This document shows, piece after piece, positions 52,545 through 62,313 of a DNA stretch of 64,000 nucleotides; within the stretch, counting starts at the first letter, position 1; each line of letters starts with the position of its first letter. A program made the position numbers and the translations under genes. This DNA is from Nocardioides sp. GTDB taxonomy: Bacteria > Actinomycetota > Actinomycetes > Propionibacteriales > Nocardioidaceae. The stretch is taken from NCBI RefSeq assembly GCF_030655615.1, contig NZ_JAURVJ010000213.1, forward strand, positions 1-64,000, read 5' to 3'. A model generated the notes under the pieces. The model saw only the letters and a list, made by a program, of their open reading frames with translations. It had not been told where the DNA came from and did no database searches.

Positions 52545-53753
52545 TCAGGCCCGCGAAAGGTTGGGAGCCTCGCGGTCGACGACCGCCGGGCGCACTAGGA
52601 GCGCGGCCGCGAGCGCGAGCAGCCCACCGCCGACGGACACCAGGTAGGCCGGCGACGCCCCGGCGGCGTCGATGACCACGCCGGCCAGCGCCGCCCCCGG
52701 TGCGACGCCGGCGACGATGCCGGTGTGGACGAGGGCCATGCCCTCGGTCAGCCGCGAGGGCGGCACGTTCTGCTCGGCCATCGACATGGTGGCGATCAGC
52801 GTCGGGGCGATCGAGAAGCCGGCGACGAAGAGCACCGCGCCCATCAGCCACAGCGTGTCGATCAGCGCGAGCGGCACCATGGTCAGGGTCATCGCGGCGG
52901 CGCCCAGGCGCAGCCGCGACAGGACCGGACGACGCCAGCGGACCGCACCGGTGAGACCGCCGGCGATGAGGCTCCCGGCGGCCCACAGGGCGAGCAGGAA
53001 GCCCGCGATCGCCTTGTTGCCGCGCTCCTCGGTGAAGGCCACCGTCGTCACCTCGGCGGCGCCGAAGAGCGTGCCGAGGGCGAGCGAGGCGACCGTCAGC
53101 GGCAGCACCGTCGCCCACGGCATCCGGGCGCGGTCGCTGCGGTGGGCGAGCGGCGGGTGCGGCGGCGGCTCGGTGGTGCGCTGGGCGCTGAAGGCGAGGG
53201 TGCCGGCCACACCGACGGTGAGGGCGGTCGTGAGACCGGCCACGGGGTGCACGGCGGTCGCGAGCACGGTCACGAGGATCGGGCCGGTGATGAACACGGC
53301 CTCGTCGGCCACCGCCTCCAGCGCGAACGCGGTCTGCCGGTCGGCGTCGCCGGGCAGCACGTGCGCCCACCGCGACCGCACGCACGCGCCGACGCCGGGC
53401 AGGGCCGCGCCGGTCACCGCGGCCAAGGCGTACGTCGCCGCGAGCGGCCACCCGGACTCCACCGACCACATCAGCGCGGCCAGCGCGACGCCCCACACGA
53501 CGATGGCCACCGGCAGCACGCGGGACTGGCCGAACCGGTCGATCCACCGCGCCTGGAGCACCGCGAACGCCGCGTTGGCCAGCAGGCTCACGCCGGAGAC
53601 CGAGCCCGCCAGGCCGTAGGACCCGGACTCGGCCTCGACGAGCAGCACGATCCCGAGGCCGACCATCGCGATCGGCAGCCGCGCGACGAGCCCCGTGGCG
53701 GAGAACAGCGCGGTGCCGGGTCGGGCCAGGATCTGGCGGTACGTGTTCAGCAT
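52545..53753 (-). CDS. MFS transporter
   Basis: A 402-residue major facilitator protein with twelve hydrophobic helices and a central loop of Pro, His and Arg near residue 200. Conserved blocks are WIDRFGQSRVLPVAIVVWG between helices 2 and 3 (motif A-like) and RWAHVLPGDADRQTAFALEAVADEAVFITGP. Actinobacterial relatives export drugs or metabolites; the substrate is unknown. ATG at 53753, divergent from the hybrid kinase. Confidence 0.8.
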   Translation of the reverse strand: MLNTYRQILARPGTALFSATGLVARLPIAMVGLGIVLLVEAESGSYGLAGSVSGVSLLANAAFAVLQARWIDRFGQSRVLPVAIVVWGVALAALMWSVESGWPLAATYALAAVTGAALPGVGACVRSRWAHVLPGDADRQTAFALEAVADEAVFITGPILVTVLATAVHPVAGLTTALTVGVAGTLAFSAQRTTEPPPHPPLAHRSDRARMPWATVLPLTVASLALGTLFGAAEVTTVAFTEERGNKAIAGFLLALWAAGSLIAGGLTGAVRWRRPVLSRLRLGAAAMTLTMVPLALIDTLWLMGAVLFVAGFSIAPTLIATMSMAEQNVPPSRLTEGMALVHTGIVAGVAPGAALAGVVIDAAGASPAYLVSVGGGLLALAAALLVRPAVVDREAPNLSRA

Positions 53754-53877
53754 CTCCCGCGGAGCATATCCACGTAGTCTTCGGGCACGAACGGACGCGC
53801 GTGCCGCCCCTCTCGGGGTGCGGCCGGCAGCCACGAACCCGCTGGAACACCCGGCGGCCACCGAGTGACGAGACACG

Positions 53878-56127
53878 ATGACGTCGTACGACATGGGGTC
53901 GGCGCGCCGGGCACGCCGGGCCCGTCGTGGGGTCGTCGTGCTCGTGACGCTGCTCCTGGTGGCGACGGCGCTCGGGTGCGTGCTGAGCTCGCGGGCCGTG
54001 CACGCCGAGCAGCAGACCCGCTTCGACAACCAGGCCGACCGGCTCGACGCCGCCCTGACCGAGCGGATGACGGCCTACGAGCAGGTCCTGCGCGGCGGGC
54101 TCGGACTGTTCGAGGCCTCGGGCGACGTGACCCGGGCCGACTGGGTCCGCTACGTCGAGACCCTGCGGCTCGACGAGCGCTACCCCGGCTTCAAGTCGCT
54201 GACCTACGCCAAGGCCGTCGCCCCCCGCAACCTCGTACGCTTCGAGGCCGAGGTCCGGCGCACCACGCCCGTCACCGCCGACGGCGGCCGGCCCTACACG
54301 GTGCGCAGCCCGGTCGGGGCGAGCGGCACCCCCGGTGTCCACGCGCCGATCCTCTTCGTCGCGCCCGACGTCCCGGCCAACCGCTCGGTCCTCGGCGTCG
54401 ACATGATGATGGAGCCGGAGCGGCGCGCCGCCATGACCAAGGCGGTGTCCACCGGTCAGGCGGTCGCCAGCCCGCGGCTCCGGCTCTCGGGCAGCACCAG
54501 CGACGAGGCCGGGTTCATCGTCTTCGTCCCCGTCGTCGTCAGGGACAAGCTGCGCGGCTGGGTGACCGCCGCGTTCCTCATGGAGAACTTCACGAAGGGA
54601 GTCGAGGTCGCCCGCGCCACCGACCTGCACTTCGAGATCCGGGACCGCCCCGGGCCCGACGCGCTGCTGCTCCACTCGACGGCCGGCGTCGACGCCACCG
54701 ACGCGCCCCTGCCGCTGCCCGACGAGGACGCGGCGTTCACCGCGGTCCGCACGGTCCAGGTGCCGGGCCGGACCTGGAAGGTCCGCTACGTCGCGCCCGA
54801 CGGCTTCGTGCCGACCGGGTCGTCACTGGTGCCGTGGCTGGTCGGGCTGCTCGGGATGCTGCTGATCGGCGCCGTCGTGCTCCTCGCGCACGGGACCGAG
54901 CGCTGGCGACGCCTGGCCGTCCTCCTCGACCAGCAGGCGACGGTGCTGCAGGAGGCCCGCGAGGAGGCGGAGGCGGCGACGCTCGCGAAGTCGACCTTCC
55001 TGGCGACGATGTCCCACGAGATCCGCACGCCGCTCAACGCCGTGCTCGGCGCCAACAGCGTGCTCCTGGACACCCGGCTCGACCCGCTGCAGGCGTCGTA
55101 CGCCGGCATGATCCGCGACAGCGGCCAGCACCTGCTCCACGTCGTCAACGAGATCCTCGACCTGTCCAAGGCCGAGGCCGGGCGGGTGGTGCTCGAGCAC
55201 GCGCCGTTCGACCTCGACCAGTGCGTCACCACGGTGCTCGACCTGGTCGGCACCGAGGCGCAGCGTCGCGACGTCGCCCTCACGGCCGAGCAGGACGCCC
55301 CCCACCTCGTCGTCGGCGACGTGGCCCGGCTGCGGCAGGTGCTGCTGAACCTGGTGGGCAACGCCGTGAAGTTCACGCCGGCCGGCGGCCGGGTGGTGGT
55401 GACCGCGGCGCCGGTGACCGGTGCTGTTGACGGGGCGGGCCTGGTCGCCTTCGAGGTCGCCGACACCGGGGTCGGGATCGCGCCCGAGCGGATCGCCGAG
55501 CTCTTCGACCCCTACGTCCAGGCGGAGCCGTCGACCACCCGTACCCACGGCGGCACCGGCCTCGGGCTCACCATCGCCCGCAGGCTCGTCGAGGCGATGG
55601 GCGGCACGCTGACCCTCCACAGCACCCTCGGCGAGGGCACGACGTTCCTGTTCACGGTGCCGCTGCCGGCGGCGTCGGAGGCCGTCGACGGCGGCGCTGG
55701 CGTCGAGCCGGTCGAGCCGGTCGGGGAGGTGCCCGCCCTGCGGGTGCTCGTCGCCGAGGACGACCCGATGAGCCGCGAGCTGCTGGAGCACATGCTCGAG
55801 CGGCTCGGGCACCACGCCGACGCGGTCGACGACGGGGCCGCGGCCGTGGCGGCCGCCGAGGCGACGGCCTACGACGTGGTGCTGCTCGACCGCCACATGC
55901 CCGGCCTCGACGGGCTCGAGGCGGCCCGCCGGATCCGTGGGCTGCGACCGGTGGGCCCGCGGATCGTCGCGATCAGCGGCAGCGTCGGTCCCGACGGGGG
56001 CCTCGGCGACCTGGCCGACGACGTGGTCGCCAAGCCCTACGGCCTCGACGACCTCGCCGCCGCCCTCGGCCGGGCCCGCGCCGACGCACCCGTCACCCCT
56101 CCGGAGGGCGACGCCCTCCTACGATGA
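53878..56127 (+). CDS. CHASE-domain hybrid histidine kinase
   Basis: A 749-residue hybrid sensor. One transmembrane helix (18-45), a periplasmic CHASE domain (about 50-300) with [18 protein letters not shown] and [14 protein letters not shown], a second helix, then His[19 protein letters not shown] with His380, an ATPase domain ([32 protein letters not shown]) and a C-terminal receiver domain ([13 protein letters not shown] with phospho-acceptor Asp671 in LLDRHMPG, and AKPYGL). Output would need an HPt protein not seen nearby. Confidence 0.92.
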   Translation: MTSYDMGSARRARRARRGVVVLVTLLLVATALGCVLSSRAVHAEQQTRFDNQADRLDAALTERMTAYEQVLRGGLGLFEASGDVTRADWVRYVETLRLDERYPGFKSLTYAKAVAPRNLVRFEAEVRRTTPVTADGGRPYTVRSPVGASGTPGVHAPILFVAPDVPANRSVLGVDMMMEPERRAAMTKAVSTGQAVASPRLRLSGSTSDEAGFIVFVPVVVRDKLRGWVTAAFLMENFTKGVEVARATDLHFEIRDRPGPDALLLHSTAGVDATDAPLPLPDEDAAFTAVRTVQVPGRTWKVRYVAPDGFVPTGSSLVPWLVGLLGMLLIGAVVLLAHGTERWRRLAVLLDQQATVLQEAREEAEAATLAKSTFLATMSHEIRTPLNAVLGANSVLLDTRLDPLQASYAGMIRDSGQHLLHVVNEILDLSKAEAGRVVLEHAPFDLDQCVTTVLDLVGTEAQRRDVALTAEQDAPHLVVGDVARLRQVLLNLVGNAVKFTPAGGRVVVTAAPVTGAVDGAGLVAFEVADTGVGIAPERIAELFDPYVQAEPSTTRTHGGTGLGLTIARRLVEAMGGTLTLHSTLGEGTTFLFTVPLPAASEAVDGGAGVEPVEPVGEVPALRVLVAEDDPMSRELLEHMLERLGHHADAVDDGAAAVAAAEATAYDVVLLDRHMPGLDGLEAARRIRGLRPVGPRIVAISGSVGPDGGLGDLADDVVAKPYGLDDLAAALGRARADAPVTPPEGDALLR

Positions 56128-56131
56128 CCGG

Positions 56132-57211
56132 GTGCCCGACGCCTCGCCGTACGACGCCCTGCTCCTCGTCTCCTTCGGCGGACCCGAGGGGCCCGACGAC
56201 GTCGTGCCGTTCCTCGAGAACGTCACACGCGGCCGCGGGATCCCGCGCGAGCGGCTCGAGGAGGTCGGCCAGCACTACTACCTGTTCGGCGGCCGCTCGC
56301 CGATCAACGACCAGAACCGGTCGTTCCTGGACGCGCTGCGCGCCGACCTCGACGAGCACGGCATCGACCTGCCCGTCTACTGGGGCAACCGCAACTGGGA
56401 CCCCTACCTGCGCGGCACCCTCGAGCAGATGGCGGCCGACGGGATCGAGCGTGCGGCCTGCTTCGTCACGAGCGCCTACTCGTCGTGGTCGAGCTGCCGG
56501 CAGTACCGCGAGAACCTCTTCGACGCCGTCGAGGGGCTCGACGGGGCGCCGCGGCTCGACAAGCTGCGCCACTACTTCAACCACCCCGGCTTCGTGGCGC
56601 CGGTCGTCGACGCGACGGTCGCGGCCCTGGCCGAGCTGCCCGAGGACGCACGCATCGTGTTCGTCACCCACTCCATCCCCACCGCGATGAACGACAGCAG
56701 CGGACCCCCGGACCGCGAGGGCACCTACGTGACCCAGCACCTCGACGTCGCCCAGGTCGTCGTCGACGCCGTCGCCGCGCAGACCGGCCGCCGTCACGGC
56801 CACGACCTCGTCTACTGCTCGCGCTCGGGCTCGCCGCAGACGCCGTGGCTCGAGCCCGACGTCAACGACCACCTCGAGGCGCTGTCCGCCGCCGGCGTGC
56901 CCGGCGTGGCCGTGGTCCCGGTCGGGTTCGTCTCCGACCACATGGAGGTCATCTACGACCTCGACACCGAGGCCCAGGAGACCGCCGAGCGACTTGGCCT
57001 GCCGTTCCGCCGGGCGGCCACCCCCGGCGACGACCCGCGGTTCGTCGCGGTCGTGCGCGACCTGCTCCTCGAGCGGGCTGCGGTCGAGCGGGGCGAGGAC
57101 GTGGCCAGGGCCGCCGAAGGTGCGTTCGGGGCGTGCTGGGACCGATGCCCGGTCGGGTGCTGCCCCAACCCGCGCGCGCCGCGGCCCGCGCTGACCGGCG
57201 TACCGGAGTGA
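56132..57211 (+). CDS. hemH: Ferrochelatase (coproporphyrin type)
   Basis: A 359-residue chelatase inserting iron into a porphyrin. It has [43 protein letters not shown] with the catalytic His, and the conserved [13 protein letters not shown]. The C-terminus has [12 protein letters not shown], the Cys cluster of actinobacterial [2Fe-2S] ferrochelatases, which act in the coproporphyrin pathway (CpfC). It follows the hybrid kinase by four bases and overlaps the next gene by four. Confidence 0.92.
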   Translation: MPDASPYDALLLVSFGGPEGPDDVVPFLENVTRGRGIPRERLEEVGQHYYLFGGRSPINDQNRSFLDALRADLDEHGIDLPVYWGNRNWDPYLRGTLEQMAADGIERAACFVTSAYSSWSSCRQYRENLFDAVEGLDGAPRLDKLRHYFNHPGFVAPVVDATVAALAELPEDARIVFVTHSIPTAMNDSSGPPDREGTYVTQHLDVAQVVVDAVAAQTGRRHGHDLVYCSRSGSPQTPWLEPDVNDHLEALSAAGVPGVAVVPVGFVSDHMEVIYDLDTEAQETAERLGLPFRRAATPGDDPRFVAVVRDLLLERAAVERGEDVARAAEGAFGACWDRCPVGCCPNPRAPRPALTGVPE

Positions 57212-58026
57212 GCAGCGACGCTCCCGGGCTGGCCTCCGAGCTCGCCGACCTCGCCATCGAGGTCGCCCGCGAGGCGGCCGCCCTGGTCCGGGAGCGCCGG
57301 CTCGGCACGGTCACCGTCGCCGACACCAAGACCAGCGCGATCGACGTCGTCACCGAGGCCGACCGCGCCACCGAGGCCCTCGTGCGCGACCGCATCCTGG
57401 CCCGGCGCCCCGACGACGCGATCCTCGGCGAGGAGGGCGACGACGTCGTCGGCACCTCCGGCGTGCGCTGGATCGTCGACCCGATCGACGGGACCGTCAA
57501 CTTCCTCTACGGCATCCCGCAGTACGCCGTCTCGCTGGCCGCCGAGGTCGACGGCGTCGTCGTCGCGGGCGTGGTGGTCGACGTGGCCAAGGACGTCTTC
57601 TACGTCGCCCGCCCCGGCGCCGACGCAGCGACCGTGGCCCTGCGCGACGACGTACCGATCCGGGTCGGCGAGCCCCGCCCCCTCGACCGGCGACTGGTCG
57701 CGACCGGCTTCTCCTACGTGACCGAGGTCAAGGTCGTCCAGGCCGCGGCCGTCGGGGTCCTGCTGCCCCGCATCCGCGACATCCGGCGCCTCGGCTCCTG
57801 CGCCCTCGACCTGTGCCACGTGGCCGAGGGGAGGCTCGACGCCTACGTCGAGGAGGGCGTCAACCTGTGGGACCACGCGGCCGGCGGACTCATCGCCCGG
57901 GCGGCCGGCGCCCGCACCGAGACCGGCCCCGGAGCGGGCGGCCTGACCCTCCTGCTGTGTGCTCCGGCACACGGCTTCGACGACATGCGGCAGGCCACCC
58001 TCGAGGCGGGGTTCTGGGCGGAATAG
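57208..58026 (+). CDS. Inositol monophosphatase family protein
   Basis: A 272-residue metal-dependent phosphatase with [52 protein letters not shown] and [18 protein letters not shown]. These bind two or three Mg ions. Actinobacterial members dephosphorylate inositol-1-phosphate or histidinol phosphate. Its GTG overlaps the hemH stop. No relation to heme is known. Confidence 0.9.
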   Translation: MSSDAPGLASELADLAIEVAREAAALVRERRLGTVTVADTKTSAIDVVTEADRATEALVRDRILARRPDDAILGEEGDDVVGTSGVRWIVDPIDGTVNFLYGIPQYAVSLAAEVDGVVVAGVVVDVAKDVFYVARPGADAATVALRDDVPIRVGEPRPLDRRLVATGFSYVTEVKVVQAAAVGVLLPRIRDIRRLGSCALDLCHVAEGRLDAYVEEGVNLWDHAAGGLIARAAGARTETGPGAGGLTLLLCAPAHGFDDMRQATLEAGFWAE

Positions 58027-58164
58027 CGCGGCGGTCCGCACCGTTCCGTCCACGCTTCCTGGACCGGTGTTCCGCCATTTGGATTGATGGTGCATGATCT
58101 GCCCGCCGGGACCGGGGGCAACGGCATCCAGGGACACTGAACGTGGAGGGGAGTGAGCGACGCG

Positions 58165-58455
58165 ATGGCGACTGATTACGACGCACCGCGCAAGAACGAG
58201 GAAGACCAGTCCGAGGAGAGCATCGAAGAGCTCAAGGCGCGACGGCACGACAAGAACTCCGGCAAGGTCGACGAGGACGAGACGGAGGCCGCCGAGGCCT
58301 TCGAGCTCCCCGGCGCCGACCTGTCGCACGAGGAGCTCGCGGTCGAGGTCAAGCCCAAGCAGGAGGACGAGTTCACCTGCATGAGCTGCTTCCTCGTGCA
58401 CCACCGCAGCCAGCTTGCGGACGAGAAGAAGATGATCTGCGTCGACTGCGCCTGA
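58165..58455 (+). CDS. DUF4193 family protein
   Basis: A 96-residue acidic protein, highly conserved in actinobacteria: ATDYDAPRKNEEDQSEESIE, ELPGADLSHEELAVEV and a zinc finger TCMSCFLVHHRSQLADEKKM ending CVDCA. The C-x2-C...C-x2-C pattern suggests zinc binding. Function unknown. ATG at 58165 is family-like, with GTG at 58153 as an alternative. A terminator follows. Confidence 0.9.
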   Translation: MATDYDAPRKNEEDQSEESIEELKARRHDKNSGKVDEDETEAAEAFELPGADLSHEELAVEVKPKQEDEFTCMSCFLVHHRSQLADEKKMICVDCA

Positions 58456-58479
58456 CGCAGCGACACCCGGACAGCCACG

Positions 58480-58515
58480 GCCGCCGACCTGTGGGTCGGC
58501 GGTCGTTGTGCTTTT
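58480..58515 (+). terminator. Intrinsic terminator of the DUF4193 gene
   Basis: CCGCCGACC, loop TGTG, GGTCGGCGG form a 9-bp stem (extended by a further pair), followed by TCGTTGTGCTTTTCC. A T-rich tail is present, rare in this window. It lies 24 bases after the stop. Confidence 0.85.
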
Positions 58516-58625
58516 CCTACGTCGGCTGTGGTGCGAGCGCAGCGAGCCTCGAAGCCACGTCTGTTCCGTGTGGTCGCACGAGGGCCGGGTCGGGTGGCCG
58601 CGCGCGTAGCCCGACCCGGCGGTGC

Positions 58626-58775
58626 GTGAGCCACCGTTCCGGGCGATCCGAGGTGCCGGTTCGGTGGTGTGCTCACCGCCGGCCGGGCCGGCTCGGGTGG
58701 GCGGTCAGTGAGCCACCGTTCTGGGCGATCTGAGGGACTGGTTCGGTGGCGTACGCACCGCCGGCCCGGGCCGGC
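58626..58775 (+). repeat. Two-unit tandem repeat, period 82 bp
   Basis: Two units start GTGAGCCACCGTTC at 58626 and 58708 and share GGGCGAT, TTCGGTGG and CACCGCCGGCC...GGGCCGGC. They open the gene-free stretch 58456-59173, which also holds a terminator, a hairpin and a nested inverted repeat (listed separately). No coding frame there has codon use I can support. Confidence 0.8.
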
Positions 58776-58806
58776 AAGCTCGCGAGGTGAAGTTCTACGA
58801 CGAAAA

Positions 58807-58844
58807 TCCCGGTTTTAAGCCGAAGCTTCGTACGAGAACCGGGA
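58807..58844. repeat. AT-richer hairpin element
   Basis: TCCCGGTT / AACCGGGA (8 bp, extendable by a G-U and an A-T pair) encloses the self-palindrome CGAAGCTTCG (58821-58830). The surrounding 58790-58860 is much richer in A and T than the rest of the window. It could be a terminator, a protein site or part of a small RNA. Confidence 0.55.
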
Positions 58845-58879
58845 GAAACGTCAGGGAAGCGTGACTAGGGGACACAGGA

Positions 58880-59038
58880 GGGCTGTCCGCGCCGGACGAG
58901 GGCGCGGCGGAGCCCGCCCTTGTCTGCGCCCTCAAGCATCCCGGGAGAGGCTCGCTGTCAAGGATCGCGAAGCGACCGCGCAGCGGCGCGAAGCGTCCTT
59001 GACAGGGAGGCCCGGGATGCTAAGCGCGCGGACAGCCC
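58880..59038. other. 159-bp nested inverted repeat, three-way junction fold
   Basis: The outer arms GGGCTGTCCGCGC (58880-58892) and GCGCGGACAGCCC (59026-59038) match perfectly. Inside, branch 1 pairs GAGGGCGC (58898-58905) with GCGCCCTC (58926-58933) and then GGCGG with CCGCC. Branch 2 pairs AGCATCCCGGG (58935-58945) with CCCGGGATGCT (59011-59021), then CTGTCAAGGA (58955-58964) with TCCTTGACAG (58996-59005), with a CCGC-GCA-GCGG tip. The result is an almost fully paired three-way junction. Structured RNA, a mobile miniature element or a repeat-family member are all possible. Confidence 0.6.
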
Positions 59039-59173
59039 GACCACGAATGACCCCAGGTGGACAAGGACCCAGCCACCCACCACCCGACCCCCGACACGCA
59101 ACCCACCCAAGCCCGACACGCAAGACCCACCCAACCCGTCGCACCGAGCACCCGGAGGTGGGATGATCCCGCC

Positions 59174-59698
59174 GTGGTCATCTCCCAGAAGCTGCTCAAC
59201 CCGGGCGAAGAAATCCTCGTCAGCACCCGGACGCACGCCAAGGCGCTGCTGCTGCCGCTGCTGACCCTCGTCGTGCTGCTGGCGGTGGGCGTGGTGGCGC
59301 AGGTGTTCATCGACCTCGACGACGCCGACACCGAGCGCATCCTGCAGCTGGTGATCTGGGCCGTCATCGCGGTGCTGGTGCTGTGGCGGGTGGTGTGGCC
59401 GTTCCTCGACTGGCTGCTGGCGTCCTACACGATCACCAACCGGCGCCTGATCACGCGCCACGGCATCCTGACGCGTCGCGGGCACGACATCCCGCTGGGT
59501 CGCATCAGCGACGTGGCCTACGAGCGCGACATCATCGACCGGATGCTCGGCTGCGGGACGCTGGTGATCAGCGACGCCAGCACCAACGGCCAGGTCCTGA
59601 TCTACGACATCCCGCGGGTCGAGGAGACGCAGCGCGACCTCAACGACCTGCTCCACCGCCTGCACGGCGGCGAGACCCGGACGGCTGAGGGGCACTGA
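59174..59698 (+). CDS. PH-domain (bPH2) membrane protein
   Basis: A 174-residue protein with two transmembrane helices (about 23-45 and 58-78), then a bacterial PH domain with SYTITNRRLITRHGILTRRGHDIPLGRISDVAYER and LVISDASTNGQVLIYDIP. These proteins sit in the cytoplasmic membrane, and their partners are unknown. GTG at 59174. Its stop touches the next gene. Confidence 0.85.
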   Translation: MVISQKLLNPGEEILVSTRTHAKALLLPLLTLVVLLAVGVVAQVFIDLDDADTERILQLVIWAVIAVLVLWRVVWPFLDWLLASYTITNRRLITRHGILTRRGHDIPLGRISDVAYERDIIDRMLGCGTLVISDASTNGQVLIYDIPRVEETQRDLNDLLHRLHGGETRTAEGH

Positions 59699-60714
59699 TC
59701 GACGGCGAGACCGACCCCACGGGCGAGAAGGCGTGGGCCGACCCGGGCGGGATCGTCGAGGCGATCCTGCGCGAGACGCCGTCCTACTCCGCCTCCCAGG
59801 TCGCGCGCGAGGCCGGGATCACGCTGGGGGAGGCCCGGCGGCTGTGGCGCGCGCTAGGGTTCCCCGAGGCCGAGGGGGCCGCGGTCTACACGGCCTCCGA
59901 CGTCGAGGCGATCCGGACCCTGGTCGAGGCCATCAAGGGCGGGCTGCTCGACTTCGACCTGGCGATCACCATCACCCGGGCCCTCGGGCAGACGATGGCG
60001 CGCCTCGCCGACTGGGAGGTCGCGGCGCTCGTCCACCGCGTCGAGGAGCTGCAGGCCGAGGCGGCCGAGGACGGCTCCGGCGGACCCGGTGACCGCACCG
60101 CCACGGCGATGCGGATGCTCGACGACCTGAGCGACGGCTTCGAGACGATGATGGTCTATGCCTGGCGTCGCCACCTCGCGGCCGCGGTGTCGCGAATCGT
60201 CGCGCTCGGTGAGGCCGACGACCTGCACACGACCCAGCTGACGGTCGGGTTCGCCGACATCGTGAGCTTCACGGCGCTGAGCAACGAGATCTCCCGCGAC
60301 CGGATCGGTGACCTGGTCGAGCTCTTCGAGTCGCGGTGCGCCGACGTCGTCGCCGCGCAGCGCGGCCGGGTCATCAAGAGCATCGGCGACTCGATCCTCT
60401 TCGTCAACGACGACCCGATCCGCGCGTTCGACACCGCCGAGGGGATCATCACGGTCATCGGCCGCGACAGCCGGATGCCCGACGTGCGCGTCGGCCTGGC
60501 CAGCGGGTCGGTCGTCATGCGGCTCGGCGACGTCTTCGGTCCGCCGGTCAACCTGGCCGCCCGGCTCACCGCCGTCGCCCGCCGCAACCGGATCATCATC
60601 GACGCCGCGACCGCGGCCCTGCTGCCCGAGGACCAGTTCGAGACCCGGCTGCTCCCCGAGCGCCCGGTACGCGGTTTCGGGCTGGTCGAGCCGGTCGCCG
60701 TACGCCGGCACTGA
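59695..60714 (+). CDS. Adenylate/guanylate cyclase, non-canonical start
   Basis: A class III nucleotide cyclase of about 339 residues. The catalytic domain (from about 175) has VGFADIVSFTALSNEI, KSIGDSILFVNDD and VNLAARLTAVARRNRIIIDA, with both metal Asp residues. The N-terminal region SYSASQVAREAGITLGEARR matches the regulatory domain of actinobacterial cyclases and so is coding, but no ATG, GTG or TTG occurs in frame between the stop at 59686 and ATG 59995. CTG at 59695, overlapping the upstream stop, or ATC at 59698 after GAGGGG are the best starts. It makes cAMP or cGMP. Confidence 0.8.
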   Translation: MIDGETDPTGEKAWADPGGIVEAILRETPSYSASQVAREAGITLGEARRLWRALGFPEAEGAAVYTASDVEAIRTLVEAIKGGLLDFDLAITITRALGQTMARLADWEVAALVHRVEELQAEAAEDGSGGPGDRTATAMRMLDDLSDGFETMMVYAWRRHLAAAVSRIVALGEADDLHTTQLTVGFADIVSFTALSNEISRDRIGDLVELFESRCADVVAAQRGRVIKSIGDSILFVNDDPIRAFDTAEGIITVIGRDSRMPDVRVGLASGSVVMRLGDVFGPPVNLAARLTAVARRNRIIIDAATAALLPEDQFETRLLPERPVRGFGLVEPVAVRRH

Positions 60715-60801
60715 GCAGCTTTCTCACAAACCGGTCTAGAGCACCGCATCGAATTCCCCCATACGGGTGTGCGTGGCGAGCTGCCTTCCTACGTTGTGGC
60801 T

Positions 60802-61119
60802 GTGCACGAGGTGCAGGGGATCCGCGTCGATCCCGTCGACCGGCGGGTGTGGGTCGACGGGGACGAGGTCGCGTTCTCGCGCAAGGAGTTCGACCTCCTG
60901 CACGCGCTCATCGCCCGCGCCGGACAGGTCGTCTCGCGCGAGGAGCTGATGCGCGACGTGTGGAACACGACCTTCTGGACCTCGTCCAAGACCATCGACG
61001 TCCACCTCGGCTGGATCCGTCGCAAGCTCAACGACGACAGCCGGCGCCCGCACCTGATCACCACCCTGCGCGGTCGCGGCCTGCGCTTCGAGACCGAGGC
61101 GCCGGTCCGCGCGTCCTGA
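60802..61119 (+). CDS. Orphan OmpR-type winged-helix protein
   Basis: A 105-residue protein made only of the Trans_reg_C winged helix: GIRVDPVDRRVWVDGDEVAF, SRKEFDLLHALIARAGQVVSREELMRDVW, DVHLGWIRRKLND and ITTLRGRGLRFE. No receiver domain precedes it. GTG at 60802 is preferred (TACGTT six bases upstream, possibly leaderless), with an earlier GTG at 60769. It sits between the cyclase and purK; its targets are unknown. Confidence 0.75.
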   Translation: MHEVQGIRVDPVDRRVWVDGDEVAFSRKEFDLLHALIARAGQVVSREELMRDVWNTTFWTSSKTIDVHLGWIRRKLNDDSRRPHLITTLRGRGLRFETEAPVRAS

Positions 61120-61139
61120 GGCCTCACTATCCTCGGCAC

Positions 61140-62306
61140 GTGTCCTCAGCCCCGCTCGTCGCGGTCGTCGGGGGCGGGCAGCTCGCGCGGATGATGGCCG
61201 AGCCGGCCGCCGCGCTCGGCATCCCGCTCCGCCTCCTCGCCGAGGCCGAGGGCGTCTCCGCCGCCCAGGTCATCGTCGACCAGCTCGTCGGCGACCACAC
61301 CGACCTCGCCGACCTGCGCGCGGTGACCGCCGGCGCCGCCGTCGTCACCTTCGACCACGAGCACGTCCCGACCGACCACCTCCGCGCCCTCGCCGCCGAC
61401 GGGGTCGCCGTACGCCCCGGTCCGGACGCGCTGGTCCACGCCCAGGACAAGGGCGTCATGCGTGAGCGGCTCGGCGCGCTCGGCGTCCCGTGCCCCCGCA
61501 ACGCGATCGTCGCCACCCGGGCCGACGTCGAGGCGTTCGGGCTCCCGTGCGTGCTCAAGACCACCCGCGGCGGCTACGACGGCAAGGGGGTCTGGTTCGT
61601 CCGCTCGGCCGACGACCTCGAGACGGTGGCCGAGCCCCTGCGCGTGGCCGCCGAGACCGGCGTGCGCCTGCTGGCCGAGGAGCTCGTCGACTTCCGCCGC
61701 GAGCTGTCGGCCCTCGTGGTCCGCTCGCCCAGCGGCCAGGCGGCGGCCTACCCGGTCGTCGCCTCGACCCAGGTCGACGGGGTCTGCCGCGAGGTCGTCG
61801 CCCCGGCGCCCGACCTCGACCCCGACCTCGCCACCCAGGCCCAGCAGGTCGCGCTCACGATCGCCGGCGAGCTCGACGTGACCGGCGTCCTCGCGGTCGA
61901 GCTGTTCGAGACCGACGACGGCCGCATCCTCGTCAACGAGCTGGCGATGCGGCCTCACAACACCGGCCACTGGACCCAGGACGGCGCGGTCACCTCGCAG
62001 TTCGAGAACCACCTGCGCGCGGTCCTCGACCTGCCGCTCGGCTCGCCGGCAGCGCGCGAGCCGTGGACCGTGATGGTCAACATCCTCGGCGGACCCAGCG
62101 ACCAGGTCGGCCGCCTCTACGACGGTTACCCCCACGCCATGGCCCGCGACCCGCACCTGCGCGTCCACCTCTACGGCAAGGACCTGCGGCCGGGCCGCAA
62201 GGTCGGCCACGTCAACGCCTACGGCGACGACCTCGACGACTGCCTCGAGCGCGCGCGGCACGCCGCCGCGTGGTTCCGCGGCGACCTCGGCAATGAGAGC
62301 GAGTGA
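61140..62306 (+). CDS. purK: N5-carboxyaminoimidazole ribonucleotide synthase
   Basis: A 388-residue ATP-grasp enzyme of purine synthesis converting AIR with bicarbonate and ATP to N5-CAIR. It has [65 protein letters not shown] and VNILG. GTG at 61140. purE follows eight bases later; together they perform the carboxylation of AIR. Confidence 0.95.
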   Translation: MSSAPLVAVVGGGQLARMMAEPAAALGIPLRLLAEAEGVSAAQVIVDQLVGDHTDLADLRAVTAGAAVVTFDHEHVPTDHLRALAADGVAVRPGPDALVHAQDKGVMRERLGALGVPCPRNAIVATRADVEAFGLPCVLKTTRGGYDGKGVWFVRSADDLETVAEPLRVAAETGVRLLAEELVDFRRELSALVVRSPSGQAAAYPVVASTQVDGVCREVVAPAPDLDPDLATQAQQVALTIAGELDVTGVLAVELFETDDGRILVNELAMRPHNTGHWTQDGAVTSQFENHLRAVLDLPLGSPAAREPWTVMVNILGGPSDQVGRLYDGYPHAMARDPHLRVHLYGKDLRPGRKVGHVNAYGDDLDDCLERARHAAAWFRGDLGNESE

Positions 62307-62313
62307 CAGCACC

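Noticed and set aside
58880..59038. SRP RNA, RNase P RNA or tmRNA
   Set aside because: None of the conserved cores of these RNAs is present (for example the GGAAGCAGCC-type SRP loop or the tmRNA tRNA-like end), so no known class is claimed.
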